This document shows positions 1 through 7,078 of a stretch of DNA of 12,802 bases, piece after piece. Source of the stretch: Anaerolineales bacterium (GTDB lineage Bacteria; Chloroflexota; Anaerolineae; Anaerolineales; JABWBV01); the NCBI GenBank assembly GCA_027019845.1, contig JALUWE010000218.1:1-12802 (forward strand), in the 5' to 3' direction. Each line of letters begins with the position of its first letter. The first letter of the stretch is position 1. The notes beneath the pieces are model-generated. The model saw only the letters and a program-made list of their open reading frames with translations. It was not told the DNA's origin and did not search any database. The translations under genes and the position numbers were made by a program.

Positions 1-52
1 ATCCTTCGACTTCAGGATCGCGCCACTCCCCTTCCGCTCAGGATGCAATTAC
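1..52 (+). repeat. 52-bp direct repeat, copy 1
   Basis: This copy begins ATCCTTCGACTTCAGG and ends CGCTCAGGATGCAATTAC. It matches positions 125-176 at 49 of 52 bases by eye. Its outer parts (ATCCT and AGGAT) are inverted, so each copy could form a weak hairpin. It resembles the short CCTTCGAC...GCTCAGG interspersed elements common in large bacterial genomes (recalled, not searched). The copy touches the window edge and may extend further left. Confidence 0.75.
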
Positions 53-116
53 CCATTCACAATTAACCGTTCACAATTCACAATTAACCGTTCACAATTC
101 ACAATTCACAATTCCC
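50..116 (+). repeat. Degenerate TTCACAATT / TTAACCGTT array
   Basis: An A+T-rich stretch repeats the words TTCACAATT and AATTAACCGTTCACAATT several times. It lies between the two 52-bp direct repeats. No reading frame or clear promoter can be assigned to it. It looks like slippage-expanded noncoding sequence. Confidence 0.6.
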
Positions 117-124
117 CACCCCCC

Positions 125-176
125 ATCCTTCGACTTCAGGCTCGCTCCACTCCCCTTTCGCTCAGGATGCAATTAC
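125..176 (+). repeat. 52-bp direct repeat, copy 2
   Basis: This is the second copy of the element at 1-52, with three differences: A to C at element position 17, G to T at 22, and C to T at 34. It runs directly into the AATTACCC array. Confidence 0.75.
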
Positions 177-226
177 TCAATTACCCAATTACCCAATTAC
201 CCAATTACCCAATTACCCAATTACCC
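171..226 (+). repeat. AATTACCC 8-bp tandem array
   Basis: Seven consecutive 8-bp units are present. The first is the variant AATTACTC and the other six are exact AATTACCC. The array ends 16 bp before the asnB start codon. A related four-unit array with the same orientation lies inside asnB at 888-917. The A+T-rich words contrast with the G+C-rich gene that follows. Confidence 0.9.
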
Positions 227-242
227 AACTTGAACTCCCCCC

Positions 243-2168
243 ATGTGCGGCATCACCGGCATCCTCCACGCAGACCCCTCCCGACCCATCGACCGCGCCC
301 TGCTCGAACGCATGAACGCGGTCATCACCCACCGCGGCCCAGACAGCGACGGCTTCTACGTGCGCGGCAACCTCGGCCTGGCCATGCGCCGCCTCGCCAT
401 CGTAGACCTGACCACCGGCGACCAGCCCATCCCCAACGAAGACCAGACCGTCTGGATCGTGTTCAACGGCGAAATCTTCAACTACCCCGAGCTGCGCCCC
501 CGCCTCGAAAAACTGGGGCACTCCTTCCGCACCAACACGGACACCGAAGCCATCGTCCACCTGTACGAACAATACGGCCCCGATTGCGTAGACCACCTGC
601 GCGGCCAGTTCGCCTTCGCCATCTGGGACGAGCGCGAACAAAGGCTGCTGCTGGCCCGCGACCGCCTGGGGCAAAAACCACTCTACTACACCCAACACAA
701 CGGCAGCTTCTACTTCGGCTCCGAACTCAAATGCCTGCTGCAAATCCCCGGCCTGCCGCGCCGCGTCCACCTGCCCGCCATCCACCACTACCTCACCCTG
801 ATGTACATCCCCGACCCCTGGACCGCGTTCGAAGGCATCTACAAACTCCCCCCTGCACACCGGTTGGTGATTCAGAATCGAGAACCCAATACCCAATTAC
901 CCAATTACCCAATACCCAATATCGAAAAATACTGGGACCTGCCCTACGAACCCAAATGGGAGCTGCCCGAAAACGAAATCCGCGCCCGCCTGCGGGAGAC
1001 CATCACCGAAGCCGTCCGCATCCGCCTGATGAGCGACGTACCCCTGGGCGCGCACCTGTCCGGTGGCATCGACTCCAGCATCGTGGTCGGGCTGATGGCC
1101 GGCATGATGGACCAGCCCGTCAAAACCTTTGCCATCGGTTTCGACGAAGCCCGCTACAACGAAACCCCCTACGCCCGGCAGGTGGCGCAAAAATTCGGCA
1201 CCGATCATCACGAATTCATCCTCAAACCCGACGCCCTGGGGATGCTGCCGCGGCTGATCCGGCACTTCGACGAACCCTTCGCCGACCCCGCCGCGCTGCC
1301 CACCTGGTACCTGGCCGAGATGACCCGCCGGCACGTCACCGTGGCCCTCAATGGCGATGGCGGTGACGAGGCTTTTGCCGGATATCAGCGCTACTTCGGC
1401 GACCTGTACGTGGACCTGTACCGCTGGATTCCCGCCCCCCTCCGCCAGGGGGTGCTGGACCGTTTGATCGCCATGTTACCCGCCCAGGCAGACCGCCCCA
1501 TGGAACAGTCTTACGCCGCGGCCCTGCGCGGGATGGCGCGCGGCGCGCAAGTCTCCCACGCGGCCAGCAAGGTGCGCTGGAGCACCCACTTCAGCGCGGA
1601 CGAGAAATGGGCCCTGTACAACCACGACATGCGCGCTGCTCTCAATGCCGCGCCCTCCTCCGCCGACCTGCTGGCCGAGACCTTCCACGCCGCGCTGGCA
1701 CGAAACCGCATCGACCGCACCCTGTACACCGACCTGCACCACTACCTGCCCGGCGCGTTGCTCCCCAAAGTGGACCGCATGACCATGGCGCACGCGCTCG
1801 AAGCACGCTCCCCCTTCCTGGACCACGAAGTGATGGAGATCGCCGCCCGCCTACCGGCCCGCTGGAAGGTGCGCGGCCAGAAAACCAAATGGATTTTGCG
1901 CCACCTGTTCCGCGACCTGCTGCCCCCCAACATCGAGGCGCGCGGCAAATCCGGCTTCAGCGTGCCGCTTGGGCCGTGGTTCCAGGGCGAGCTTTACCAA
2001 CCGGCCCGCGAGCTGCTCTGCGCCGCGGACTCCCGCGTGCAGGCCTATCTGCGCCGCGAGGCCATCGAACGCCTGCTGCTGGAAAACAAATCTGGCCGCC
2101 ACAACCACGGCAAACGCATCTGGACGCTGTTGTGCCTGGAGGTGTGGATGAGGGAGTATGTGGGGTAA
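243..2168 (+). CDS. asnB: Asparagine synthetase B (glutamine-hydrolysing)
   Basis: This cytoplasmic enzyme makes asparagine from aspartate, ATP and glutamine-derived ammonia. Homologues also act as amidotransferases in surface-polysaccharide loci. The protein has 641 residues and starts MCGITGI, so Cys2 becomes the N-terminal nucleophile of the Ntn glutaminase domain (about 2-200). That requirement fixes the ATG at 243, although no Shine-Dalgarno is visible before it. Glutamine-pocket residues appear as the RRLAIVDL segment near residue 50, N75-G76-E77 and D100. The synthetase domain has the PP-loop SGGIDSS at 273-279 and the family's ARSPFLDHEVME segment near the C-terminus. Residues about 216-225 (NTQLPNYPIP) are encoded by an AATTACCC-type repeat and form an unusual linker between the two domains. 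The 3' end overlaps one candidate start of the next gene. Family assignment is secure, but whether it supplies free asparagine or modifies a glycan is unknown. Confidence 0.95.
   Translation: MCGITGILHADPSRPIDRALLERMNAVITHRGPDSDGFYVRGNLGLAMRRLAIVDLTTGDQPIPNEDQTVWIVFNGEIFNYPELRPRLEKLGHSFRTNTDTEAIVHLYEQYGPDCVDHLRGQFAFAIWDEREQRLLLARDRLGQKPLYYTQHNGSFYFGSELKCLLQIPGLPRRVHLPAIHHYLTLMYIPDPWTAFEGIYKLPPAHRLVIQNREPNTQLPNYPIPNIEKYWDLPYEPKWELPENEIRARLRETITEAVRIRLMSDVPLGAHLSGGIDSSIVVGLMAGMMDQPVKTFAIGFDEARYNETPYARQVAQKFGTDHHEFILKPDALGMLPRLIRHFDEPFADPAALPTWYLAEMTRRHVTVALNGDGGDEAFAGYQRYFGDLYVDLYRWIPAPLRQGVLDRLIAMLPAQADRPMEQSYAAALRGMARGAQVSHAASKVRWSTHFSADEKWALYNHDMRAALNAAPSSADLLAETFHAALARNRIDRTLYTDLHHYLPGALLPKVDRMTMAHALEARSPFLDHEVMEIAARLPARWKVRGQKTKWILRHLFRDLLPPNIEARGKSGFSVPLGPWFQGELYQPARELLCAADSRVQAYLRREAIERLLLENKSGRHNHGKRIWTLLCLEVWMREYVG
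888..917 (+). repeat. AATTACCC-type array inside asnB
   Basis: Four units of 7, 8, 8 and 7 bp (AATACCC, AATTACCC, AATTACCC, AATACCC) total 30 bp, exactly ten codons. The array keeps the asnB frame and encodes NTQLPNYPIP. It lies in the variable segment between the glutaminase and synthetase domains. The array upstream of the gene at 171-226 has the same unit on the same strand. Confidence 0.85.
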
Positions 2169-2178
2169 AATAAAACCA

Positions 2179-2841
2179 ATGAGAAAACCAAAGCTGACAC
2201 TCGAGTCGCTCAAGATCGAAGCGCGAAAATTTGCCGCCCGTGAATCGAAACATCAGGAACCATCATTATACGGGGTGACTGATGGCAAGGCTGTGGGCAC
2301 TTATTTCGAGCATAAGTTTCGTGACTACCTCGTTCAAAAGTATGACCTCGAAGCAGGTAGTTCGGCGAGTGGGATAGACTTTCCTGAACTGGGTATCGAT
2401 ATGAAAGTCACCAGCGTCAAACACCCCCAGTCCTCGTGCCCTTTCAAATCAGCACGGCAAAAGATTTACGGCCTGGGCTATTCCTTGCTGGTATTCGTAT
2501 ACGAAAAGAGAGACGATCCAAAAACATCTACCGGGAATTTGAACATTCTATACACCATCTTTGTCAGCAAAGAGCGAACGGCAGATTTTCAAACAACAAC
2601 GGGACTTCGCAGAATTCTCGATAATCGGGGAAACAAAGACGATATATTGGCCTTTTTGGAAGAGCGCAGGCTGCCCGTAGAGGAAATCGGAGCTTCAGCG
2701 CTCGCCGATGAGATTCTCGTGAATCCTCCAGAGATCGGGTATCTGACGGTATCCAATGCGCTCCAATGGCGGCTTCAATATCGCCGGGTTATTGAGATGG
2801 CGGGTTCAGTGATGGGGGTCGAGAGGTTGTACGATGGCTGA
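2179..2841 (+). CDS. Type II restriction endonuclease, PD-(D/E)XK type
   Basis: This probably cleaves unmethylated DNA at the site protected by the next gene's methyltransferase. The frame opens at ATG 2158 (227 residues), but the second ATG at 2179 (220 residues) avoids overlapping asnB; neither start has a convincing ribosome binding site. In the 227-residue numbering, E51 (in YFEHKF) is followed by S71-G-I-D74 and I80-D81-M82-K83. That spacing fits the D...(D/E)xK catalytic core. A hydrophobic strand (YSLLVFVYEK) follows, as in this fold. The stop overlaps the methyltransferase start by 8 bp (ATGGCTGA), implying translational coupling. G+C is lower than in the neighbours: 28 of 60 bases at 2281-2340. 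I do not recognise the specificity. Endonuclease function rests on this motif and on the pairing with a methyltransferase. Confidence 0.75.
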   Translation: MRKPKLTLESLKIEARKFAARESKHQEPSLYGVTDGKAVGTYFEHKFRDYLVQKYDLEAGSSASGIDFPELGIDMKVTSVKHPQSSCPFKSARQKIYGLGYSLLVFVYEKRDDPKTSTGNLNILYTIFVSKERTADFQTTTGLRRILDNRGNKDDILAFLEERRLPVEEIGASALADEILVNPPEIGYLTVSNALQWRLQYRRVIEMAGSVMGVERLYDG

Positions 2842-4384
2842 CAAAAAACGGCACAAAGTCGAATTTGGGGATTTTCAAACTCCTGCCAGCCTCGCCGGTG
2901 AAGTCTGTAGGCTGATTGCACAAACCGGCTTTCATCCGGCTTCTATTCTTGAACCAACTTGTGGCAGCGGTTCGTTCCTGGTAGCCTGCTTACAAACATT
3001 TGCAGCACCGCGGCGCGTTTTGGGTTTTGAGATAAATGCGGAATACGTCGCTCAGGCACGCAAATCGGTCGCCGCGGTAGCGCCATCGCACCTCTCTCTT
3101 GAAATCCGCCAGGCCGATTTTTTCCTTACCCACTGGCCTGAAATAATCGAAAATTTGCCGCAGCCTCTGCTGGTTGTGGGTAATCCGCCCTGGGTGACGA
3201 ATGCCGCTTTAGGCGCGCTGAGCAGCAATAATGTTCCCGCGAAATCCAATCTCGACAGCCTGCGCGGCATAGATGCCCTTACGGGCAAAAGCAATTTTGA
3301 CATTTCTGAGTGGATGCTTCGCAAAAGTCTTGAATGGCTTAATGGCAAAGATGGCTTGCTCGCCATGTTGTGCAAAACAGCGGTCGCCCGGAAAGTCCTT
3401 ACTTTTGCGTGGAAAAACAGACTGCCGATCTCGTCCGCCTCCATTCACCGTCTCGACGCACAAAAACATTTTGCAGCCGCGGTGGATGCGTGTCTGCTCT
3501 TGATCAGAACCCACCCGGCAGGCCGAAGCAGGGAATGCCATGTGTATGGCTCGCTCGACGCAAAGTCGCCTGCTGGCGTATTCGGTTTACGAGACGGAAT
3601 GCTGGTAGCCGATATCCACCGATACGAAAAATGGAAAAACCTGGCAGGACGCGGGCTGAAAGGCTGGCGATCAGGAATAAAGCACGATGCCGGCAAAGTG
3701 TTCGAATTGCGTCTGGAGAATGGCAAACTGGTCAATGGTTTCGGGGAGCATGTGAATGTTGAACCGGAGGTGCTCTTCCCATTGCTGAAAAGCTCCGATC
3801 TGGCAGGGCACAAGGCGCCCTCGCGGTACTTGATTGTCCCGCAAAAGCGCATGGGAGCAGATACAACCCGCTTGCAAACCGATGCGCCTAAAGCATGGAG
3901 CTATCTGATGACCCACGCACATTTGCTGGACAAAAGAAAAAGCTCCATTTACAAGAGGCGCCCTCCATTCTCAATTTTCGGCATCGGGCCATATTCCTTT
4001 GCGCCCTGGAAAGTTGCCATTTCAGGCCTGTACAAGAAGCTCGATTTTATTCTGGTATCCCCTTTTCAAGGGCGTCCGGTAGTTTTCGATGATACTTGTT
4101 ATTTTTTTCCGTGCCGCTCCGAAGAAGAATCCCGTACGCTGTACGACCTGGTTACCTCCCTCCCTGCCACAGAATTTTTATCCGCTTTTATTTTTTGGGA
4201 TGCGAAACGTCCTGTTACGGCTCGCATTCTCAACTTACTCGATCTGGCGGCCCTGGCTCAGGTTTTAGGCCAACAGAATCACGTTACCCGAATGCTGTCA
4301 GAACGGCAAATTGTGAAGTACACAGCAGAAGTACACCAGCCTCTTCTTTTCAGAGAAGAGGTTGCAAAGCATTTCGACGAATAA
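2834..4384 (+). CDS. N6-adenine DNA methyltransferase of a type II R-M system
   Basis: This transfers a methyl group from S-adenosylmethionine to adenine in the recognition site, protecting host DNA from the adjoining endonuclease. The protein has 516 residues. Motif order is that of gamma-class (TaqI/Eco57I-like) enzymes: a motif X-like FGDFQTP at 11-17, motif I EPTCGSGSF at 40-48, GFEIN at 64-68, QADFF at 93-97 and the catalytic NPPW at 117-120. Roughly 300 further residues should contain the target-recognition region. The start ATG lies inside the endonuclease 3' end, an 8-bp overlap typical of a coupled pair. Only 3 bp separate its stop from the TTG of the glycosyltransferase downstream. 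G+C is lower than in that neighbour, consistent with acquisition as a cassette. The recognition sequence cannot be read from the protein. Confidence 0.88.
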   Translation: MADKKRHKVEFGDFQTPASLAGEVCRLIAQTGFHPASILEPTCGSGSFLVACLQTFAAPRRVLGFEINAEYVAQARKSVAAVAPSHLSLEIRQADFFLTHWPEIIENLPQPLLVVGNPPWVTNAALGALSSNNVPAKSNLDSLRGIDALTGKSNFDISEWMLRKSLEWLNGKDGLLAMLCKTAVARKVLTFAWKNRLPISSASIHRLDAQKHFAAAVDACLLLIRTHPAGRSRECHVYGSLDAKSPAGVFGLRDGMLVADIHRYEKWKNLAGRGLKGWRSGIKHDAGKVFELRLENGKLVNGFGEHVNVEPEVLFPLLKSSDLAGHKAPSRYLIVPQKRMGADTTRLQTDAPKAWSYLMTHAHLLDKRKSSIYKRRPPFSIFGIGPYSFAPWKVAISGLYKKLDFILVSPFQGRPVVFDDTCYFFPCRSEEESRTLYDLVTSLPATEFLSAFIFWDAKRPVTARILNLLDLAALAQVLGQQNHVTRMLSERQIVKYTAEVHQPLLFREEVAKHFDE

Positions 4385-4387
4385 ATT

Positions 4388-5518
4388 TTGGCTGTCCGGC
4401 AAAATAATTCCATCCCCCTTTCTCTGACTCACCTCATCGACTCTCTCAACCTGGCCGGGACGCAAACCGCGCTCGTGCATCTGGCGCGCGGGCTGGCGCG
4501 GCGCGGCTACCGGCAGCGCGTCTACTGCCTCAACAACCGCACCCATCCCCGCGTTCTACGCCAGCTCGACGAGGCGGGCGTGGAAGTGATCGTGATCGGC
4601 AAGGCACAGCTTCTCTCCGGTGTCGGCCTGCTGCGCCTGTACCGCGGGCTGCGCGGCTGCCAGGTGGTGCAAACCTTCCTGCCGGTGGCGGATGTGGTAG
4701 GCCGGACCCTGGCGCGGCTGGCGCGTGTGCCTGTGGTGGTGACCTCCATCCGCGCCCGCAACGTGGACAAACGCGGCTGGCAGCTCTGGCTCGACCGGCT
4801 GACCATGCGCTGGGCGCACCGGGTGGTGTTCAATGCCCGCAATGTGGTGGATTTCGCGGTGGCGCGTGAGGGGGTGCGCCCCGATCAGGTGGTGGTGATC
4901 CCGAACGGGGTGCGGGTGGCGGGACCCAGGCCGGGGGACGTGCCCCGCGCGCGGTACCGCGTCCCGGACGGGGTGCGCGTGGTCGGCACGGTCGGGCGGC
5001 TGCGCCCCCAGAAGGGGATCGGCACGCTGCTGGAGGCGTTTCCCCGCGTCCGGGATCGGGTCCCCGCCCAACTGTGGATCATCGGCGAGGGGCCGTTACG
5101 TGCGGAATTGGAGGCCGAGGCCCGGCGGCTTGGCATCGCCGGTAGCGTGCGCTTTTGGGGCGAACGCAGCGACGTGCCCGAGCTGCTGGCCTGCATGGAT
5201 GTGTACGCGCACGCGGCTTTGTTCGAGGGGATGCCCAACGCGGTGATGGAGGCGATGGCCGCCGGGCTGCCGGTGGTGGCAAGCGAGGTGGACGGCACGC
5301 GCGAGCTGATCCGGGAGGGGGAGACCGGCTGGCTGGTGCCCCCTGGCGAGGCGGGCGCGCTGGCCGCGCGGCTGCTGGCGGTGTTGGACGATGCGGAGGA
5401 GGCCGCGCGGGTGGGGCAGGCCGCCGCGCGGCACATGGCCGAGAATTTTTCGGTGGAGAAAATGGTGGACGCGTTCGACGCGCTGTATCAAGACCTCACA
5501 GGTTTTCAGAACCTGTGA
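4388..5518 (+). CDS. Glycosyltransferase family 4 (GT-B fold)
   Basis: This likely transfers a sugar from a nucleotide-sugar donor to a surface glycan or glycolipid at the inner face of the membrane. The protein has 376 residues. The N-terminal Rossmann half opens with THLIDSLNLAGTQTALVHLA (14-33). The donor-binding half has GTVGRLRPQKG (200-210) and the EX7E signature with E280 and E288 (EGMPNAVME). No membrane span is evident. The start is TTG, 3 bp after the methyltransferase stop, with no clear Shine-Dalgarno; an N-terminus complete for the family supports it. G+C is very high (50 of 60 bases at 4921-4980), unlike the preceding R-M genes. The last codons (DLTGFQNL) and the stop lie inside a perfect palindromic repeat, so the original C-terminus may have been replaced. 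Donor and acceptor are unknown. Confidence 0.9.
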   Translation: MAVRQNNSIPLSLTHLIDSLNLAGTQTALVHLARGLARRGYRQRVYCLNNRTHPRVLRQLDEAGVEVIVIGKAQLLSGVGLLRLYRGLRGCQVVQTFLPVADVVGRTLARLARVPVVVTSIRARNVDKRGWQLWLDRLTMRWAHRVVFNARNVVDFAVAREGVRPDQVVVIPNGVRVAGPRPGDVPRARYRVPDGVRVVGTVGRLRPQKGIGTLLEAFPRVRDRVPAQLWIIGEGPLRAELEAEARRLGIAGSVRFWGERSDVPELLACMDVYAHAALFEGMPNAVMEAMAAGLPVVASEVDGTRELIREGETGWLVPPGEAGALAARLLAVLDDAEEAARVGQAAARHMAENFSVEKMVDAFDALYQDLTGFQNL

Positions 5519-5523
5519 GGTCT
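5491..5523. repeat. Perfect 14-bp inverted repeat overlapping a stop codon
   Basis: The left arm AGACCTCACAGGTT (5491-5504) and right arm AACCTGTGAGGTCT (5510-5523) are exact reverse complements around the 5-base loop TTCAG. The element supplies the last codons and the TGA stop (5516-5518) of the GT4 gene. It could act as a hairpin in RNA, but no T-run follows, so it is not a standard intrinsic terminator. It looks like a REP-type interspersed palindrome. Confidence 0.9.
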
Positions 5524-5538
5524 ATCGGAAGTACGCAA

Positions 5539-5583
5539 ATGGACAAAGTGATCATCACCGCCGCGGTGGCCGGTTCGCATCCC
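5539..5583 (+). pseudogene. Possible N-terminal scrap of a DUF849/BKACE gene
   Basis: ATG 5539 is preceded by CGGAAG at suitable spacing and opens MDKVIITAAVAGSHPG. This resembles the start of beta-keto acid cleavage (DUF849) proteins as I recall them. The similarity stops after about 14 residues: the expected TPEE segment and the metal-binding HIH region never appear. The same frame then runs toward the peptidase remnant. The match is short and could be chance. Confidence 0.35.
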
Positions 5584-5839
5584 GGCTCCGTGCGCGTTGG
5601 CGTGCTCATTCGTCAAAACACACACATTCCGGGGTATACTCTACGTATGGTCGGGCAATCCCGGCAACCCGACCGGGCTGCACCTGCACTTTTCGGTGGT
5701 CAAATCCGCGCCGGGGGGCGGCTACGCCAACGAGACCGACATCCGCAACACCTACGATCCGGCCCCTTTCCTGGGCGTAGAGGCGGGTGATGACGGTATT
5801 TTGACCTGCAATGGTGAGCAGACCGGTGAAACATCATGA
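5584..5839 (+). pseudogene. Frameshifted 3' remnant of an M23-family peptidase gene
   Basis: In one frame 5647-5661 reads MVGQS. After one extra C (5662, within CCC at 5660-5662) the +1 frame reads GNPTGLHLHFSVV and continues to the stop at 5837-5839. Joined, they give the typical VGQSGNPTGxHLHF signature of M23 (LytM-type) metallopeptidases, with the HxH zinc and catalytic motif. The tail TYDPAPFLGV also fits the end of such domains. Most of the peptidase, including the upstream HxxxD zinc motif, is missing, so this cannot encode an active enzyme. The left boundary is uncertain. The stop overlaps the next gene's ATG (ATGA), so the remnant may still affect translation of the downstream methyltransferase. 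Confidence 0.65.
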
Positions 5840-6963
5840 TGACGGATACTCATCAACAGATCACACCCTATCTCGATCAAATCATCCAGGGGGACTGTAT
5901 CGAAATTCTCAAGACGCTGCCGGAGAAGTCCGTCGATCTTATCTTCGCCGATCCCCCCTACAATCTCCAATTACAGCAAGAACTGTGGCGTCCTAACATG
6001 ACCCGAGTCAACGGTGTGGATGATCCGTGGGATAAGTTCGACAGTTTGAAAGCCTACGACGAATTCAGTGCCACCTGGTTGCAGGCCTGCCGGAGAGTGC
6101 TCAAGGACACGGGAACGATATGGGTGATCGGGTCTTACCACAACATCTTCCGAATTGGGGCGATCATGCAAGACCTGGGATATTGGTTTCTCAACGACAT
6201 CGTTTGGATCAAAACAAACCCGATGCCCAACTTCCGGGGCGTTCGTTTTGCCAATGCCCATGAGACGTTGTTGTGGGCCAGTAAATTCAAGGGGGCAAAG
6301 TACACCTTCAACCATCATGCCATGAAGGGGCTGAATGGCGAGAAACAAATGCGAAGCGATTGGGTCATCCCTATTTGTTCGGGGGCAGAGCGCATCAAAG
6401 TGGCGGGCAAAAAAGCGCACTCCACACAAAAACCCGAAGCCCTGCTCTACCGTGTTCTCCTGGCGGCCAGCAATCCCGGAGACGTGGTTTTGGACCCGTT
6501 CTTTGGAAGCGGCACCACCGGGGCAGTGGCAAAAAAGTTGCACCGCCATTGGATTGGCATCGAGCGCGAGGGGAAATACATCGAGATCGCCCAGGCCAGG
6601 ATGGCCGCCATCACGCCGGAATCGTTCTCCCAGGAAGTGTTCGATGTGCGGGATAAGAAACGCTTAGCGCCCAGAGTGGCGTTTAGCCAGTTGCTCGAGG
6701 CGGGTTATTTGCAACCCGGGCAACAGGTTTATTTTCGCGGCAGAAAAACGGAGAGCGCGCACGTCAAACCCGATGGAAAAATCCGCCTGAAAGATGGCTT
6801 TGAAGGTTCCATCCATCAATGCGGCAGCCATTTGATGGGTGGCAGCCCGTGCAACGGCTGGCAGCAGTGGTATTACGAAGAGAACGGCGATCTGCGTCCG
6901 GTTGACGTTTTGAGAGAACGGTATCGCCGTCACTGTTTGGAGCAGCGCACGGAGGATCAGTAG
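5836..6963 (+). CDS. CcrM/HinfI-type GANTC adenine methyltransferase with RAMA domain
   Basis: This is a beta-class N6-adenine DNA methyltransferase of 375 residues. The catalytic motif DPPYNL is at 39-44. The family-specific segments VDDPWDKFDS (61-70), WVIGSYHNIFR (96-106), NDIVWIKTNPMPNFRG (120-135) and NAHETLLWAS follow. HSTQKPE is at 195-201, and the SAM-binding DPFFGSGTTG is at 220-229. From about residue 280 the C-terminus is a RAMA domain ending PCNGWQQWYYE...LRERYR, as in Caulobacter CcrM (358 residues). Relatives methylate adenine in GANTC, in cell-cycle control or R-M systems; GANTC here is inferred from family. No endonuclease lies beside it. Start is ATG 5836 or the overlapping ATG 5839; the former overlaps the peptidase-remnant stop. 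G+C is intermediate (32 of 60 bases at 6121-6180). Confidence 0.93.
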   Translation: MMTDTHQQITPYLDQIIQGDCIEILKTLPEKSVDLIFADPPYNLQLQQELWRPNMTRVNGVDDPWDKFDSLKAYDEFSATWLQACRRVLKDTGTIWVIGSYHNIFRIGAIMQDLGYWFLNDIVWIKTNPMPNFRGVRFANAHETLLWASKFKGAKYTFNHHAMKGLNGEKQMRSDWVIPICSGAERIKVAGKKAHSTQKPEALLYRVLLAASNPGDVVLDPFFGSGTTGAVAKKLHRHWIGIEREGKYIEIAQARMAAITPESFSQEVFDVRDKKRLAPRVAFSQLLEAGYLQPGQQVYFRGRKTESAHVKPDGKIRLKDGFEGSIHQCGSHLMGGSPCNGWQQWYYEENGDLRPVDVLRERYRRHCLEQRTEDQ

Positions 6964-6989
6964 AGCGAAGCCGCGGTGTTGTTTTCAAC

Positions 6990-7029
6990 CGCAGATTGCG
7001 CAGATTACGCAGATTGCCAGATTGCGCAG
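6990..7029 (+). repeat. CGCAGATT(G/A) 9-bp tandem array
   Basis: The units are CGCAGATTG, CGCAGATTA, CGCAGATTG, CCAGATTG (one base lost) and a partial CGCAG. The array starts 27 bp after the methyltransferase stop and has no reading frame of its own. Confidence 0.8.
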
Positions 7030-7078
7030 TCTTTGTCGTGAGCCACTCAGACGAACGATGAGTGCAGATCGGTAGTGG

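Noticed and set aside
167..1366. A 399-residue frame overlapping asnB on the same strand
   Set aside because: It reads the upstream AATTACCC repeat and then an arginine- and proline-rich shadow of asnB, with no domain.
5491..5523. Intrinsic terminator for the GT4 gene
   Set aside because: The stem is strong but no T-run follows, and the palindrome form fits an interspersed repeat better.
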